Origin: SELP01 sp035969385
Lineage (GTDB): Bacteria; Pseudomonadota; Alphaproteobacteria; Rhodobacterales; Rhodobacteraceae
Direction of reading: 5' to 3'
DNA length: 64,000 nucleotides
Assembly (NCBI RefSeq): GCF_035969385.1
Contig: NZ_JAYKKJ010000008.1
Coordinates: forward strand, 124,001-188,000
Shown here: positions 42,134 through 50,796 of the stretch, one piece after another
How the letters are laid out: every line of letters begins with the position of its first letter
Numbering within the stretch: the stretch's first letter is position 1
Program-made: the position numbers and the translations under genes
Notes under the pieces: model-generated
What the model saw: the letters and a program-made list of their open reading frames with translations, nothing else
What the model was told of the DNA's origin: nothing
The model's database searches: none

Positions 42134-42856
42134 CTAGACGAAGAACTGCGCGCCGTTGGCCGAGATGGTGGAACCGTTGATGAACCCGGCATCGTCGGAG
42201 GCAAGGAAGACCACGCAGCGGGCGATTTCCTCGGGCTCGCCGAGACGCCCGGCAGGGATTTGGCCGATAATCGATTCCCGTACCTTTTCCGGCACCGCCA
42301 TGACCATTTCGGTGGCGATGTAGCCCGGGCAGATGGCGTTGGCGGTGATGCCTGCGCGCGCGCCTTCCTGCGCAAGGGATTTCACGATGCCCAGATCGCC
42401 TGCCTTGGTCGCGGCATAGTTTACCTGTGCGAACTGGCCTTTCTGGCCGTTGATCGACGAGATCACGATGACGCGGCCAAACTTGCGCTCGCGCATGCCC
42501 GGCCAGACGGGGTGGACGGTGTTGAAGACGCCGGTCAAGTTAGTGTCGATCACCTGATGCCATTGTTCCGGGGTCATCTTGTGGAACGGCGCATCGCGGG
42601 TGATGCCCGCGTTGGCGACGACAACTTCGATCGGGCCAAGGTCGGCCTCGACCTGTTCGATCCCGGCCTTGGAGTCATCATAGTCCGCCACGTTCCACTT
42701 GTAGGTCTTGATGCCGGTTTCGGCAGTAAACTGGGCAGCGGCCTCGTCATTGCCGGCATAGGTGGCGGCGACGTTGTAGCCTTCGGCCTTGAGGGCCTTG
42801 GAAATGGCGGCACCGATACCGCGGGAACCACCGGTGACAAGCGCAACGCGGGACAT
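42134..42856 (-). CDS. phbB: Acetoacetyl-CoA reductase
   Basis: NADPH-dependent SDR that reduces acetoacetyl-CoA to (R)-3-hydroxybutyryl-CoA for polyhydroxybutyrate. The 240 residues show TGGSRGIGAAI, NAGITRDAPFHKMT, the catalytic SSINGQKGQFAQVNYAATKAG and NAICPGYIATEMV, all specific to PhbB. It follows phbA on the minus strand behind a stem-loop in the gap, and is preceded by GCA/TGC-rich DNA that could bind PhaR. The polymerase phbC is not in the window. Confidence 0.96.
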   Translation of the reverse strand: MSRVALVTGGSRGIGAAISKALKAEGYNVAATYAGNDEAAAQFTAETGIKTYKWNVADYDDSKAGIEQVEADLGPIEVVVANAGITRDAPFHKMTPEQWHQVIDTNLTGVFNTVHPVWPGMRERKFGRVIVISSINGQKGQFAQVNYAATKAGDLGIVKSLAQEGARAGITANAICPGYIATEMVMAVPEKVRESIIGQIPAGRLGEPEEIARCVVFLASDDAGFINGSTISANGAQFFV

Positions 42857-42940
42857 GGGAATACTCCTGATAGAATTTCTGTCGGTAATGTTGTTACGGG
42901 GATTTTTTCACGGGCGCAACATTATTGCGCTGCGCTGCCG

Positions 42941-42968
42941 CAAAATGGGCGGGACCGTGGCCCCGCCC
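42941..42968 (-). terminator. Stem-loop between phbA and phbB (attenuator-like)
   Basis: On the minus strand GGGCGGG, an 8-base loop and CCCGCCC are followed by ATTTTG, nine bases after the phbA stop. This resembles a leaky terminator and could lower phbB expression relative to phbA, or separate the two transcripts. Confidence 0.6.
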
Positions 42969-42976
42969 GGTCAGGG

Positions 42977-44152
42977 TCAGGGGCGTTCGACGCAGAGCGC
43001 CACACCCATGCCGCCGCCGATGCAAAGGGTTGCGATCCCTTTCTTGGCGTCACGGCGTTTCATTTCGAACAGAAGCGTGTTCAGCACCCGGCAGCCCGAG
43101 GCCCCGATGGGGTGGCCGATGGCGATTGCGCCGCCGTTCACGTTTACGATGGCCGGATCCCAGCCCATTTCCTTGTTCACGGCACAGGCCTGCGCGGCGA
43201 AGGCTTCGTTGGCTTCGACAAGATCAAGATCGTCCACGGACCAGCCGGCCTTTTCCAGCGCCTTGCGCGAGGCGTTGACCGGGCCGACACCCATGATCGC
43301 CGGGTCCAGACCGGCGGTGGCGTAGCTGGCGATGCGGGCGAGCGGCTCGATCCCGCGCTTTTCGGCCTCGTCGGCGGTCATCAGCAGGGTCGCGGCGGCG
43401 CCGTCGTTCAGGCCGGATGCGTTGGCAGCAGTCACCGACCCGTCCTTGGTGAAGGCGGGGCGCAGTTTCTGCATGGCGTCAATGGTGGCGCCGTGACGGA
43501 TGTATTCGTCCTGATCCACCACGATGTCGCCCTTGCGGGTCTTGACGGTGAAGGCCGCGATCTCGTCGGCGAATTTACCGGCTTTCTGGGCGGCTTCGGC
43601 CTTGTTCTGCGAGGCGACGGCGAATTCGTCCTGCATGTCGCGCGAAATCTGCCAGCGTTCGGCGACGTTTTCGGCGGTCTGGCCCATATGATAGCCGTTG
43701 AAGGCGTCCCACAGACCGTCCTTGATCATCGTGTCGATGTATTTCATGTCGCCCATCTTGTGCCCGGCGCGCAGATGCGCGGCGTGGGGCGACAGGGTCA
43801 TGTTTTCCTGCCCGCCGGCGGCGACGATGCTGGCATCGCCCAGCATGATGTGCTGTGCACCCAGCGCGACGGCCCGTAGGCCGGATCCGCAAACCTGGTT
43901 GATCGACCAGGCGGCGGATTCGATGGGCAGACCGGCGTTCACGTGGGCCTGACGGGCGGGGTTTTGCCCCTGCGCGGCGGTCAGGACCTGACCAAGGATC
44001 GTTTCGCTCACCTCGGATTTGTCGATCCCGGCGCGTTCGACGACTGCCTCAAGAACGGCGGCGCCCAGATCGTGGGCCGGGGTGTTGGCGAAAGACCCGC
44101 CAAAGCTGCCCACGGCAGTTCGTGCGGCAGATGCGATAACGACGTTGGTCAT
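42977..44152 (-). CDS. phbA: Acetyl-CoA C-acetyltransferase (beta-ketothiolase)
   Basis: Condenses two acetyl-CoA to acetoacetyl-CoA, the first step of PHB synthesis. The 391-residue thiolase has the active-site Cys in NQVCGSGLRAV (about 89), NEAFAAQA and GGAIAIGHPIGASG, and the final CIGGGMGVA. AGGAG lies 10-15 bases before the ATG at 44152. A promoter with an overlapping palindrome lies about 85 bases upstream. Confidence 0.96.
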   Translation of the reverse strand: MTNVVIASAARTAVGSFGGSFANTPAHDLGAAVLEAVVERAGIDKSEVSETILGQVLTAAQGQNPARQAHVNAGLPIESAAWSINQVCGSGLRAVALGAQHIMLGDASIVAAGGQENMTLSPHAAHLRAGHKMGDMKYIDTMIKDGLWDAFNGYHMGQTAENVAERWQISRDMQDEFAVASQNKAEAAQKAGKFADEIAAFTVKTRKGDIVVDQDEYIRHGATIDAMQKLRPAFTKDGSVTAANASGLNDGAAATLLMTADEAEKRGIEPLARIASYATAGLDPAIMGVGPVNASRKALEKAGWSVDDLDLVEANEAFAAQACAVNKEMGWDPAIVNVNGGAIAIGHPIGASGCRVLNTLLFEMKRRDAKKGIATLCIGGGMGVALCVERP

Positions 44153-44236
44153 GAAGGACTCCTCTCCTAATCCGGTGCAACCGATCAACGAGACAGAGCC
44201 CAACAACAAGGCGGGCTCCAACCCGCGTTTGTCGCA

Positions 44237-44266
44237 CTTATAGGGGGAAATGCCGCACTGCGGCAA
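44237..44266 (-). promoter_or_regulatory. Predicted phbA promoter with overlapping palindromic operator
   Basis: On the minus strand TTGCCG (44266-44261) and TATAAG (44242-44237) are separated by 18 bases, a credible -35/-10 pair. A perfect palindrome, TGCCGC, three bases, GCGGCA (44251-44265), covers the -35 end. PhaR-type repressors of PHB genes bind TGC/GCA-rich sites of this kind, so a PhaR operator is a reasonable inference; no phaR gene is in the window. Confidence 0.6.
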
Positions 44267-44327
44267 TGTTTTCGTGCATATCGGGACTGCAGCGACGGAA
44301 TGGCGCGGCGAAACGGTGGGCCAACCG

Positions 44328-45113
44328 CTAGAGCGTGAACTTGGGAACTCCGAAATAATACCCCTGCATGCAGTCGATCCCCAGTTCCTGAAGCAGGGCG
44401 ACTTCTTCTGCGCTTTCAACCCCTTCGGCCACAACGAACATCTCAAACTGTTGCGCGACCGAGATCAGGGCCTCTGCCATGACCTGATTGTCAGGGGACT
44501 TGTGAATGTCACGGATGAAACAGCGATCCACCTTCACAAGATCGAAGAAAAAGTCCTTCAAGTGCCGGAAAGAGATCAGCCCCGCCCCGAAATCATCAAG
44601 CGCAAAGGCAACCCCCAGCGGCTGCATTTCGGCCATAAACCGTACGAGGACCTCGTGCAGGAGCATCGCCGATTCTTCCGAGATTTCGAGGATCAGCCGT
44701 CCTGCAACAGCGGGGTTCTTCTGCAATCCGCGGTCCAGTATCCGCCGCCATTTCCCGTCTGCCATCGACCGCGCCGACATGTTGATGGACAGCCGAAGCG
44801 CCGGATTGACCCTCAACATTTCCAGGCCCAGCATCAAAGACGCGCAGTCAATCTCTCGTCCCAGTTCAGTTTCTTCAATGTCGCCCATGAACTGATAGGC
44901 CGGGATCACCCTGCCGCGTTCATCCTTGAGGCGGATCAACCCTTCGTAGAATGCGATTTGGTTGGTGTTCTGCGCGGCAACGACAGGCTGAAACGCAAGC
45001 TGCGCATTGTGCGTATCCAGTGCCCGGCGAACCATGGACATGACATCGCCATCACGGGCGGCAACCGCGAATTCCAGCGGATCCCGGGGGGCCTCTATCG
45101 GCTGAACGGGCAT
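44328..45113 (-). CDS. EAL-domain cyclic-di-GMP phosphodiesterase
   Basis: Stand-alone EAL domain of 261 residues without GGDEF, PAS or membrane parts. The motif is EGLIRL in place of EALxR; the other metal and catalytic positions are kept: Asn in SINMSARS, Glu in LEISEES, ALDDFGAGLISF, Lys in VKVDRCFI, AEGVES and MQGYYFG. It is probably active and lowers cyclic-di-GMP. The start at 45113 (MPVQPIEAPRD) follows AAGGACAGGACC. It diverges from tag. Confidence 0.88.
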   Translation of the reverse strand: MPVQPIEAPRDPLEFAVAARDGDVMSMVRRALDTHNAQLAFQPVVAAQNTNQIAFYEGLIRLKDERGRVIPAYQFMGDIEETELGREIDCASLMLGLEMLRVNPALRLSINMSARSMADGKWRRILDRGLQKNPAVAGRLILEISEESAMLLHEVLVRFMAEMQPLGVAFALDDFGAGLISFRHLKDFFFDLVKVDRCFIRDIHKSPDNQVMAEALISVAQQFEMFVVAEGVESAEEVALLQELGIDCMQGYYFGVPKFTL

Positions 45114-45237
45114 GGTCCTGTCCTTGCAAAATGCGTTTCGCCGACACAATCGCGCCACCATACCTAAGGGTGGGTAAAGGTTCCCGTTTTTCATAGAATT
45201 GGATAGAGATTTCCAAGGGAGCCGAGGAGGACAGAAA

Positions 45238-45801
45238 ATGCATGAAAGATGTGGCTGGGCCGGCCCGGAACAGATCTATGTCGACTACCACGACACGGAA
45301 TGGGGCGTGCCGGAATATGACGCCCGCGCCCTTTGGGAAAAGCTGATCCTGGATGGGTTTCAGGCGGGCCTGAGCTGGATCACGATCCTCAAGAAGCGCG
45401 ATAATTTCCGTGCGGCCTTTGACGGGTTCAGGCCAGAGGTTATCGCCGGATGGGGCGAGGCAGAGGTGACCCGACTGGTGCAAGACTCCGGCATCATCCG
45501 CCACCGGGGGAAGATCGAGGCGACGATTACCAACGCGCGGGCCTATCTGGAGATTCCAGACTTTTCAGAATTTTGTTGGCGCTATGTCGACGGTGCGCCG
45601 ATCCAGAACCGCTGGGCCAACCTGTCCGAGGTTCCCGCATTCACGCCTTTGTCGGAAAAGATGTCGAAGGATCTGAAGAAGGCCGGGTTTCGGTTCTGTG
45701 GTCCGACCATCGTCTATGCGTGGATGCAGGCCTGTGGGCTGGTGAACGACCACCTGATTGGATGCCACAGGCATGCCCCCTGCCGCGAAATGGCCCGCTG
45801 A
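45238..45801 (+). CDS. tag: DNA-3-methyladenine glycosylase I
   Basis: Removes 3-methyladenine from alkylated DNA. The 187-residue protein starts with ERCGWAGPEQIYVDYHDTEWG and has FQAGLSWITILKKRDNFR, FSEFCWRYVDG and a C-terminal zinc-binding CHRHAPC that pairs with the N-terminal Cys. The start at 45238 follows a strong GAGGAGG. It converges on moaE with one base between the stops. Confidence 0.95.
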   Translation: MHERCGWAGPEQIYVDYHDTEWGVPEYDARALWEKLILDGFQAGLSWITILKKRDNFRAAFDGFRPEVIAGWGEAEVTRLVQDSGIIRHRGKIEATITNARAYLEIPDFSEFCWRYVDGAPIQNRWANLSEVPAFTPLSEKMSKDLKKAGFRFCGPTIVYAWMQACGLVNDHLIGCHRHAPCREMAR

Positions 45802-45802
45802 G

Positions 45803-46243
45803 CTACCAGCGGGTCAGCGCGTCTTCGTCTTCATCGCGGGCGGCGACCCAGTCTGCGCCATCGCGGGTCACTTCCTTTTTCCAGAAGGGCGCGCGGGATT
45901 TTAGGTAATCCATAAGGTATTCAGCCGCGGCAAAGGCATCGGCCCGGTGACGCGATGCGGTGGCGACCATCATGATGTTCTCACCGGGTGCCAGATGGCC
46001 GTAGCGGTGGATCACCAGCACGTCGGCCAGAGACCAGCGACGCGCCGCCTCGTCCGCGATCCCGGCAATCGCCTTGGTGGTCATACCGGGGTAGTGTTCG
46101 ATCTCCATCGCGACCAACCCGCCGTCCACGTCACGCACGACGCCGGTAAAGCTGACCACGGCGCCTGCCCCGGACACCGTCGCGGAAAACGCGTTCAGTT
46201 CCGCCCCCGGGTCAAACCGGTCTTCCTGAACCCGGATTTCCAT
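45803..46243 (-). CDS. moaE: Molybdopterin synthase catalytic subunit MoaE
   Basis: Large subunit of molybdopterin synthase, 146 residues, which inserts the dithiolene sulfurs into precursor Z. Features: GAVVSFTGVVRD, MEIEHYPGMT, VLVIHRYGHLAPGENIMMVA, and the catalytic KKEVTRDGADWVAAR. Its start overlaps the moaD stop (TGATG), and MoaD and MoaE form the heterotetramer. Confidence 0.95.
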   Translation of the reverse strand: MEIRVQEDRFDPGAELNAFSATVSGAGAVVSFTGVVRDVDGGLVAMEIEHYPGMTTKAIAGIADEAARRWSLADVLVIHRYGHLAPGENIMMVATASRHRADAFAAAEYLMDYLKSRAPFWKKEVTRDGADWVAARDEDEDALTRW

Positions 46244-46491
46244 CAGCCCCCCGTCATCGGCGGAAAGAACGCGACCTCGCGCACGCCGGCCAGACTGGCA
46301 TCGAAGTCCGAGAGTTCCTGATCCAGCGCCACGCGCAGCGCCCGCAAATCGGCAAAGGCCGCCTCGTAGCGGGGTTCGCGGGCTTTCAGCTCTTCCACCA
46401 GATCGACCACGGTCGCGGCGGTTGTGTCCACCTGTTCCCGCGGCACCCCGATCCGTTCCCGGACCCATGCGAAATAAAGAACGTCGATCAT
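46243..46491 (-). CDS. moaD: Molybdopterin synthase sulfur carrier subunit MoaD
   Basis: Ubiquitin-like sulfur carrier of 82 residues ending in the essential Gly-Gly (FFPPMTGG), which is adenylated and thiocarboxylated by MoeB. N-terminus MIDVLYFAWVRERIG is typical. It is cotranscribed with pgsA upstream (four bases) and moaE downstream. Confidence 0.94.
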   Translation of the reverse strand: MIDVLYFAWVRERIGVPREQVDTTAATVVDLVEELKAREPRYEAAFADLRALRVALDQELSDFDASLAGVREVAFFPPMTGG

Positions 46492-46495
46492 CGGA

Positions 46496-47152
46496 TCACC
46501 TCAGGTAGGGCATCGCCTTGCGCAGGTAGTCAAACCCTGTGACGACGGTCAGAAATCCGGCGACCCACAACAGGCCAACCCCGATCCACCTCGAAAAAAA
46601 TGCGCCCTGATACTTCCAAAGAAGGCCCAACTCGTCCGGCAGTTCACCCAGAAGAATGGCGTTGATCGTTGTGTTGTCCATCCCTTCGGTTTCCATGGCG
46701 AAATAGGTCTCGAACGCGCCGGTCGAAAACAGGACAGCGATGGCGACCATCTGCGCAGTGGTTTTCCACTTTGCCAGCTTTGTGACCTTCAGAAGTCCCG
46801 CCGTATCGCCAAGGTATTCCCGCAAGCCCGACACAAAGACCTCGCGGAACATGATCAGCGTCGCGGGCAGCAGGATCCAGGGATTCATCCCCGAAAACCC
46901 GGTAATGACCAGAAGGGCAATTACCACCATCGCCTTGTCAGCGATTGGGTCCAGCATGGCGCCGACCTTGCTTTCCTGTTTCCAGGCGCGGGCAATATAG
47001 CCGTCGACGAAGTCGGTCACGGCCGCCACGACGAACAGGACCAACGCGAACCAATCCGCCCAAGGCCGGGCGAAATACAGGAACATGATCGCCACACCGG
47101 GCGCGGCCAGCAGACGCAGAAGCGTCAGAATATTTGGGATCGTCCACATCAT
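46496..47152 (-). CDS. pgsA: CDP-diacylglycerol-glycerol-3-phosphate 3-phosphatidyltransferase
   Basis: Membrane enzyme making phosphatidylglycerol-phosphate. The 218-residue protein has the CDP-alcohol phosphotransferase motif DFVDGYIARAWKQESKVG followed by AMLDPIADK, with five or six membrane helices. Two adjacent ATGs (47152 and 47149) precede WTIPNILTLLRLL; a GTG 12 codons upstream is also possible. It heads the pgsA-moaD-moaE transcript. Confidence 0.93.
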   Translation of the reverse strand: MMWTIPNILTLLRLLAAPGVAIMFLYFARPWADWFALVLFVVAAVTDFVDGYIARAWKQESKVGAMLDPIADKAMVVIALLVITGFSGMNPWILLPATLIMFREVFVSGLREYLGDTAGLLKVTKLAKWKTTAQMVAIAVLFSTGAFETYFAMETEGMDNTTINAILLGELPDELGLLWKYQGAFFSRWIGVGLLWVAGFLTVVTGFDYLRKAMPYLR

Positions 47153-47285
47153 GCCAGTTGCATATCCGGTATTTGAGACCTGTTCCACAGCCTAGGTTGC
47201 CTGACGCACAGGAAGGGGCGCAAACCCGCAGATTGACCCGAGGCGGCAGGGCGCAGACCATGGTGCGAAATAAAAGGGGGACGAC

Positions 47286-47837
47286 ATGACCGATACCGCC
47301 ATTCAGACCGCCGAGGTTCTTCGATTCTGGTTCGAGGAAAGCACGCCGAAACAACATTTCACCAAAGACCCGGATTTCGATGCCACGATCCGCGACAGGT
47401 TTCTGGCGCTTTATGAGGATCTGGCCGCAAACGGCACTGACAGGTTCCGCGGTTCTGCCGACGGGATTCTGGCGGCGATCCTCGTTCTGGACCAGTTTTC
47501 GCGCAACATGTTCCGCGACGATCCCCGCGCCTTTGCGGAAGACGCGCAGGCCCGGGCGCTGACCAAGCATGCCATCGAAAACGGGATCGACATGCAGCTT
47601 CCGGAAGACAGGCGGGTCTTCATCTACATGCCGCTCATGCATTCCGAAGACCTTGCCGACCACGACCTCTCGCTGAAGGTCTTTGACGCGCTTGGGAACG
47701 CGGAAAGCTACAAATACGCCGTCGCGCATCGCGACATCATCGCGCGCTTTGGCCGATACCCGCACCGCAACGCCGTGCTGGGCCGCGAAAGCACCCCCGA
47801 GGAAGAGGCGCATTTCCGCGAACACGGCGGGTTCTGA
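47286..47837 (+). CDS. DUF924 family protein
   Basis: A 183-residue soluble helical protein of the DUF924 family, recognised by VLRFWFEESTPKQHFTKDPDFD, AILVLDQFSRNMFRDDPRAF, FIYMPLMHSEDLADHD and the C-terminal GRYPHRNAVLGRESTPEE. A TPR-like fold is known in the family; its role is not established. AAGGGGG precedes the ATG. It converges on uvrC with five bases between stops. Confidence 0.9.
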   Translation: MTDTAIQTAEVLRFWFEESTPKQHFTKDPDFDATIRDRFLALYEDLAANGTDRFRGSADGILAAILVLDQFSRNMFRDDPRAFAEDAQARALTKHAIENGIDMQLPEDRRVFIYMPLMHSEDLADHDLSLKVFDALGNAESYKYAVAHRDIIARFGRYPHRNAVLGRESTPEEEAHFREHGGF

Positions 47838-47842
47838 TCCGC

Positions 47843-49720
47843 CTACCCCCCCTCGTGGAAGAAGTTGTAGATGGTTTCGGCCATGCTGTCGGAAATCCCC
47901 TCGACCGCTTTCAGGTCGGACAGGTTGGCCCGACTGACCGCCTTGGCGCTGCCAAAATGCTGAAGCAACGCGCGTTTGCGGGTGGCCCCAACGCCCGGCA
48001 CGTCATCCAACGGGGTCGCGCCCACTGCCTTGGCCCGTTTGGCGCGATGGGTGCCGATGGCAAAGCGGTGCGCCTCGTCTCGCATTCGCTGCACGAAATA
48101 GAGGACCGGGTCATTGCGTTGCAGCGCAAAGGGCCGTTCACCGGGGCGGTGGAATTCCTCCTTGCCGTGGTCGCGGTCCACGCCTTTGGCGACGCCGACC
48201 ATCGGCACATCCTCGACCCCTAGTTCGTCCATGATTTCCTGAACGGCGCTGACCTGCCCCGCGCCCCCGTCGATCAGCAGAAGGTCAGGCCATGTGCCGC
48301 CTGTCCGGTCCGGATCTTCTTTCAACAGGCGCTGGAACCGGCGGGTCAGCACCTCTTTCATCATCCCGAAATCGTCGCCGGGGGTGATGCTGTCGCCCTT
48401 GATGTTGAACTTGCGATACTGGCCCTTCTCGAACCCGTCCGGGCCTGCGACGATCATCGCGCCGACGGCATTGGTGCCCTGAATGTGCGAGTTGTCGTAG
48501 ACCTCGATCCGGCGGGGCGGGGCATCCAGATCGAACGCCTCTGCCAACCCCCGCAGGAGTTTCGACTGTGCCGCCCCCTCGGCCATGCGGCGGCCAAGGC
48601 TTTCGCGGGCATTGCGCTGCGCACCCGAGACCAGCTCGGCCTTTTCGCCCCGCTGCGGCACCAGAATTTCCACCTTGCGGCCCGCCTTTTCGGCCAGCGC
48701 GTCGGCCATCAGGTCTTCGTTGTCCAGCCCGTGGGACAGAAGCAACATGCGCGGCGGTTCGCGGGTCTGGTAGAACTGGCCGACAAAGGCCTCCATCACC
48801 TCGGCCATATCCTCATCCCCGCTGATGCGGGGATAGAAATCGTGGTTGCCCCAGTTCTGGTTCGCCCGAATGAAAAAGACCTGCACACAGGCCTGTCCGT
48901 TTTCGACATGCAGCGCGATCACGTCCGCCTCTGCCGTCGAGCGGGGGTTGATGCCTTGCGACGATTGCACCTGTGTCAGGGCGCGGATGCGGTCGCGCAG
49001 GGCGGCGGCACGCTCGAACTCCATCGCCTCGGACGCCTCGGCCATCTGGGCGGCGAGTGTTTCCTGTATCTTCGTGGTGCGGCCGGACAGGAATTGTGCG
49101 GCATCGCTGACCGACTGGGCGTAGTCCGCGGCACTGATGTAGCCGACACAGGGCGCCGAACACCGCTTGATCTGGAACAGCAGGCAGGGCCGGGTGCGGG
49201 TCTCGAACTGACTGTCGGAACAGTTGCGCAGAAGGAATACCTTCTGAAGCTGGTTCAATGTCCGGTTCACCGCGCCCGCGCTGGCGAAAGGACCGTAGTA
49301 GTCACCCTTCTCCTTTTTCGCGCCCCGGTGCTTCTTGATCTGGGGAAAGGCGTGCTCCCGGCTGATCAGGATATTGGGAAAGGATTTGTCGTCGCGCAGC
49401 AGCACGTTGTAGCGCGGTTTGAGCTGCTTGATCAGGTTCTGTTCAAGCAGCAGCGCCTCGGTCTCGGTCCGCGTGGTCAGGAACATCATCGACGCGGTTT
49501 CGGAGATCATCCGCGCGATCCGCGGCGAATGCGGGCCGGGCCGGGAATAATTCGACACCCGCGCCTTCAGGTTGCGGGCCTTGCCGACATAAAGAACCCG
49601 GCTTTCGCTATCGAGCATCCGGTAGACCCCCGGAGAGCTGTCGAGCGTCTTCAGATAGGACTGAATACGGGCGTATCCGCGCATCTCTGCCCCGTCTTGG
49701 TCCGTTTCCGTTTCGGTCAT
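47843..49720 (-). CDS. uvrC: Excinuclease ABC subunit C
   Basis: Nucleotide-excision repair nuclease, 625 residues. Domains in order: GIY-YIG nuclease (SSPGVYRMLDSESRVLYVGK), Cys-rich region, UVR motif, the RNase H-like C-terminal nuclease (EVYDNSHIQGTNAVGAMIV, LLIDGGAGQVSA) and the tandem helix-hairpin-helix (DVPGVGATRKRALLQHFGS). I start at ATG 49720 (MTETETDQDG). The region upstream is unusually AT-rich and contains a DnaA box. Confidence 0.97.
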   Translation of the reverse strand: MTETETDQDGAEMRGYARIQSYLKTLDSSPGVYRMLDSESRVLYVGKARNLKARVSNYSRPGPHSPRIARMISETASMMFLTTRTETEALLLEQNLIKQLKPRYNVLLRDDKSFPNILISREHAFPQIKKHRGAKKEKGDYYGPFASAGAVNRTLNQLQKVFLLRNCSDSQFETRTRPCLLFQIKRCSAPCVGYISAADYAQSVSDAAQFLSGRTTKIQETLAAQMAEASEAMEFERAAALRDRIRALTQVQSSQGINPRSTAEADVIALHVENGQACVQVFFIRANQNWGNHDFYPRISGDEDMAEVMEAFVGQFYQTREPPRMLLLSHGLDNEDLMADALAEKAGRKVEILVPQRGEKAELVSGAQRNARESLGRRMAEGAAQSKLLRGLAEAFDLDAPPRRIEVYDNSHIQGTNAVGAMIVAGPDGFEKGQYRKFNIKGDSITPGDDFGMMKEVLTRRFQRLLKEDPDRTGGTWPDLLLIDGGAGQVSAVQEIMDELGVEDVPMVGVAKGVDRDHGKEEFHRPGERPFALQRNDPVLYFVQRMRDEAHRFAIGTHRAKRAKAVGATPLDDVPGVGATRKRALLQHFGSAKAVSRANLSDLKAVEGISDSMAETIYNFFHEGG

Positions 49721-49756
49721 TCTTGCAGGTCCGTGATTCTCGGGTCGGGCTGCCAT

Positions 49757-50006
49757 GATAGCAAGGGCGGGACAAGAGAAAAGGCATACACAGTTTCTGT
49801 GGATAACTTCGTGGGCAAATTCAGGTTCAGCCGGATTTTCCCTTGTTTCTCGCGCGGTTCCTCGGGTTGCTTAATTTTTAGGCATTTTCATAAGGCATTG
49901 AATTTGCTATATTAAAAACGGGCATTTCCACAACCCACTGAAAACTTTGGGCTTTTATTACATTTCTGTTACTGGGCCTTTTGACGGTGCACAACTTGTC
50001 GCAGCG
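49757..50006. other. AT-rich intergenic island with a perfect DnaA box
   Basis: This gap between uvrC and the SDR gene is strikingly AT-rich for the genome. It holds a perfect DnaA box, TGTGGATAA (49798-49806), a related ATTTCCACA (49924-49932), three GGCATT direct repeats (49881, 49894, 49921) and the run TTGCTATATTAAAAACG. It must contain the uvrC promoter. It could also be a DnaA-regulated promoter or a replication-origin candidate; too few boxes are seen to decide. Confidence 0.4.
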
Positions 50007-50789
50007 TCACTCTACCCCAAGGATATCCGGAGTTTGCCAGCCAAGGTGCTGCCCCCCGTCGACGCAGATCAGCTGCCCTGTAACCGCCGGGGATTCCACC
50101 AGAAATGTAAGCGCTGTCACGATGTCTTCGGGGTTCGATCCACGGTGCAGAATGGTGCTTTTGCGCTGGCGGTCGAAATGACTGTCAGACTGGCGGTGAC
50201 CCTGTAGCGTCGGTCCCGGGCCAATCGCGTTGACGCGCACCTTGGGGGCAAGCCCCTGCGCGGCGGTCTGGGTCAGCGCCCAAAGCCCCATCTTCGCGAT
50301 GGTATAGCTGGAAAATTCCGGGGTCAGCTTGCGCACCCGCTGGTCGATCATGTTGATCACCACTGCCTGCGCGACAGGTTCACCGCGCGCGTCCTCGGCC
50401 GGATCGGGGGCCTGTTTCGCAAGCGCCTGCGTCAGGACAAAGGGCGCGCGCAGATTGGATTCGATATGCCGGTCCCAGCTGTCGCGGGTCGCTGTGCGGA
50501 TATTGTCGTATTCGAAGATGGAGGCATTGTTGACAAGGCAGGTGATCGCACCGCCCAGAGCCTCGGCGGCCGCAGGGAGCAGCGCCTGCACCTGCGCCTC
50601 GTCCAGCAAATCGGCCTGCAGGGTCACCGCATTGCGGCCAAGGGCGCGGACCTCTGCCGCGGTTTCCTCGGCCCCCGCGGCCGAGGTGGCATAATGGATG
50701 GCCACGTCATGGCCCATTTCCGCCAATCGGACTGCCATCGCCCGGCCAAGCCGCGTTCCCGCGCCGGTCACCAATGCCTTCTTTGTCAT
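50007..50789 (-). CDS. Pteridine reductase-like short-chain dehydrogenase
   Basis: SDR of 260 residues. The nucleotide motif is TGAGTRLGRAMA (T-G-x3-R-L-G rather than the common TGxxxGIG) and the catalytic stretch is NMIDQRVRKLTPEFSSYTIAKMG; together with DGGQHLGW at the end this is the pattern of FolM/PTR1-type pteridine or dihydromonapterin reductases. A role in tetrahydropterin or folate reduction is therefore likely but not proven. The start at 50789 follows GAGGGC. Seven bases separate it from the upstream exchanger gene. Confidence 0.8.
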   Translation of the reverse strand: MTKKALVTGAGTRLGRAMAVRLAEMGHDVAIHYATSAAGAEETAAEVRALGRNAVTLQADLLDEAQVQALLPAAAEALGGAITCLVNNASIFEYDNIRTATRDSWDRHIESNLRAPFVLTQALAKQAPDPAEDARGEPVAQAVVINMIDQRVRKLTPEFSSYTIAKMGLWALTQTAAQGLAPKVRVNAIGPGPTLQGHRQSDSHFDRQRKSTILHRGSNPEDIVTALTFLVESPAVTGQLICVDGGQHLGWQTPDILGVE

Positions 50790-50796
50790 GCCGCCC

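Noticed and set aside
42260..43879. A 539-codon open frame antisense to phbA and phbB
   Set aside because: It spans the gap between two genuine genes and has no recognisable domain; phbA and phbB on the minus strand are certain.
48485..49915. A 476-codon open frame antisense to uvrC
   Set aside because: Same reasoning: uvrC is unmistakable on the minus strand.
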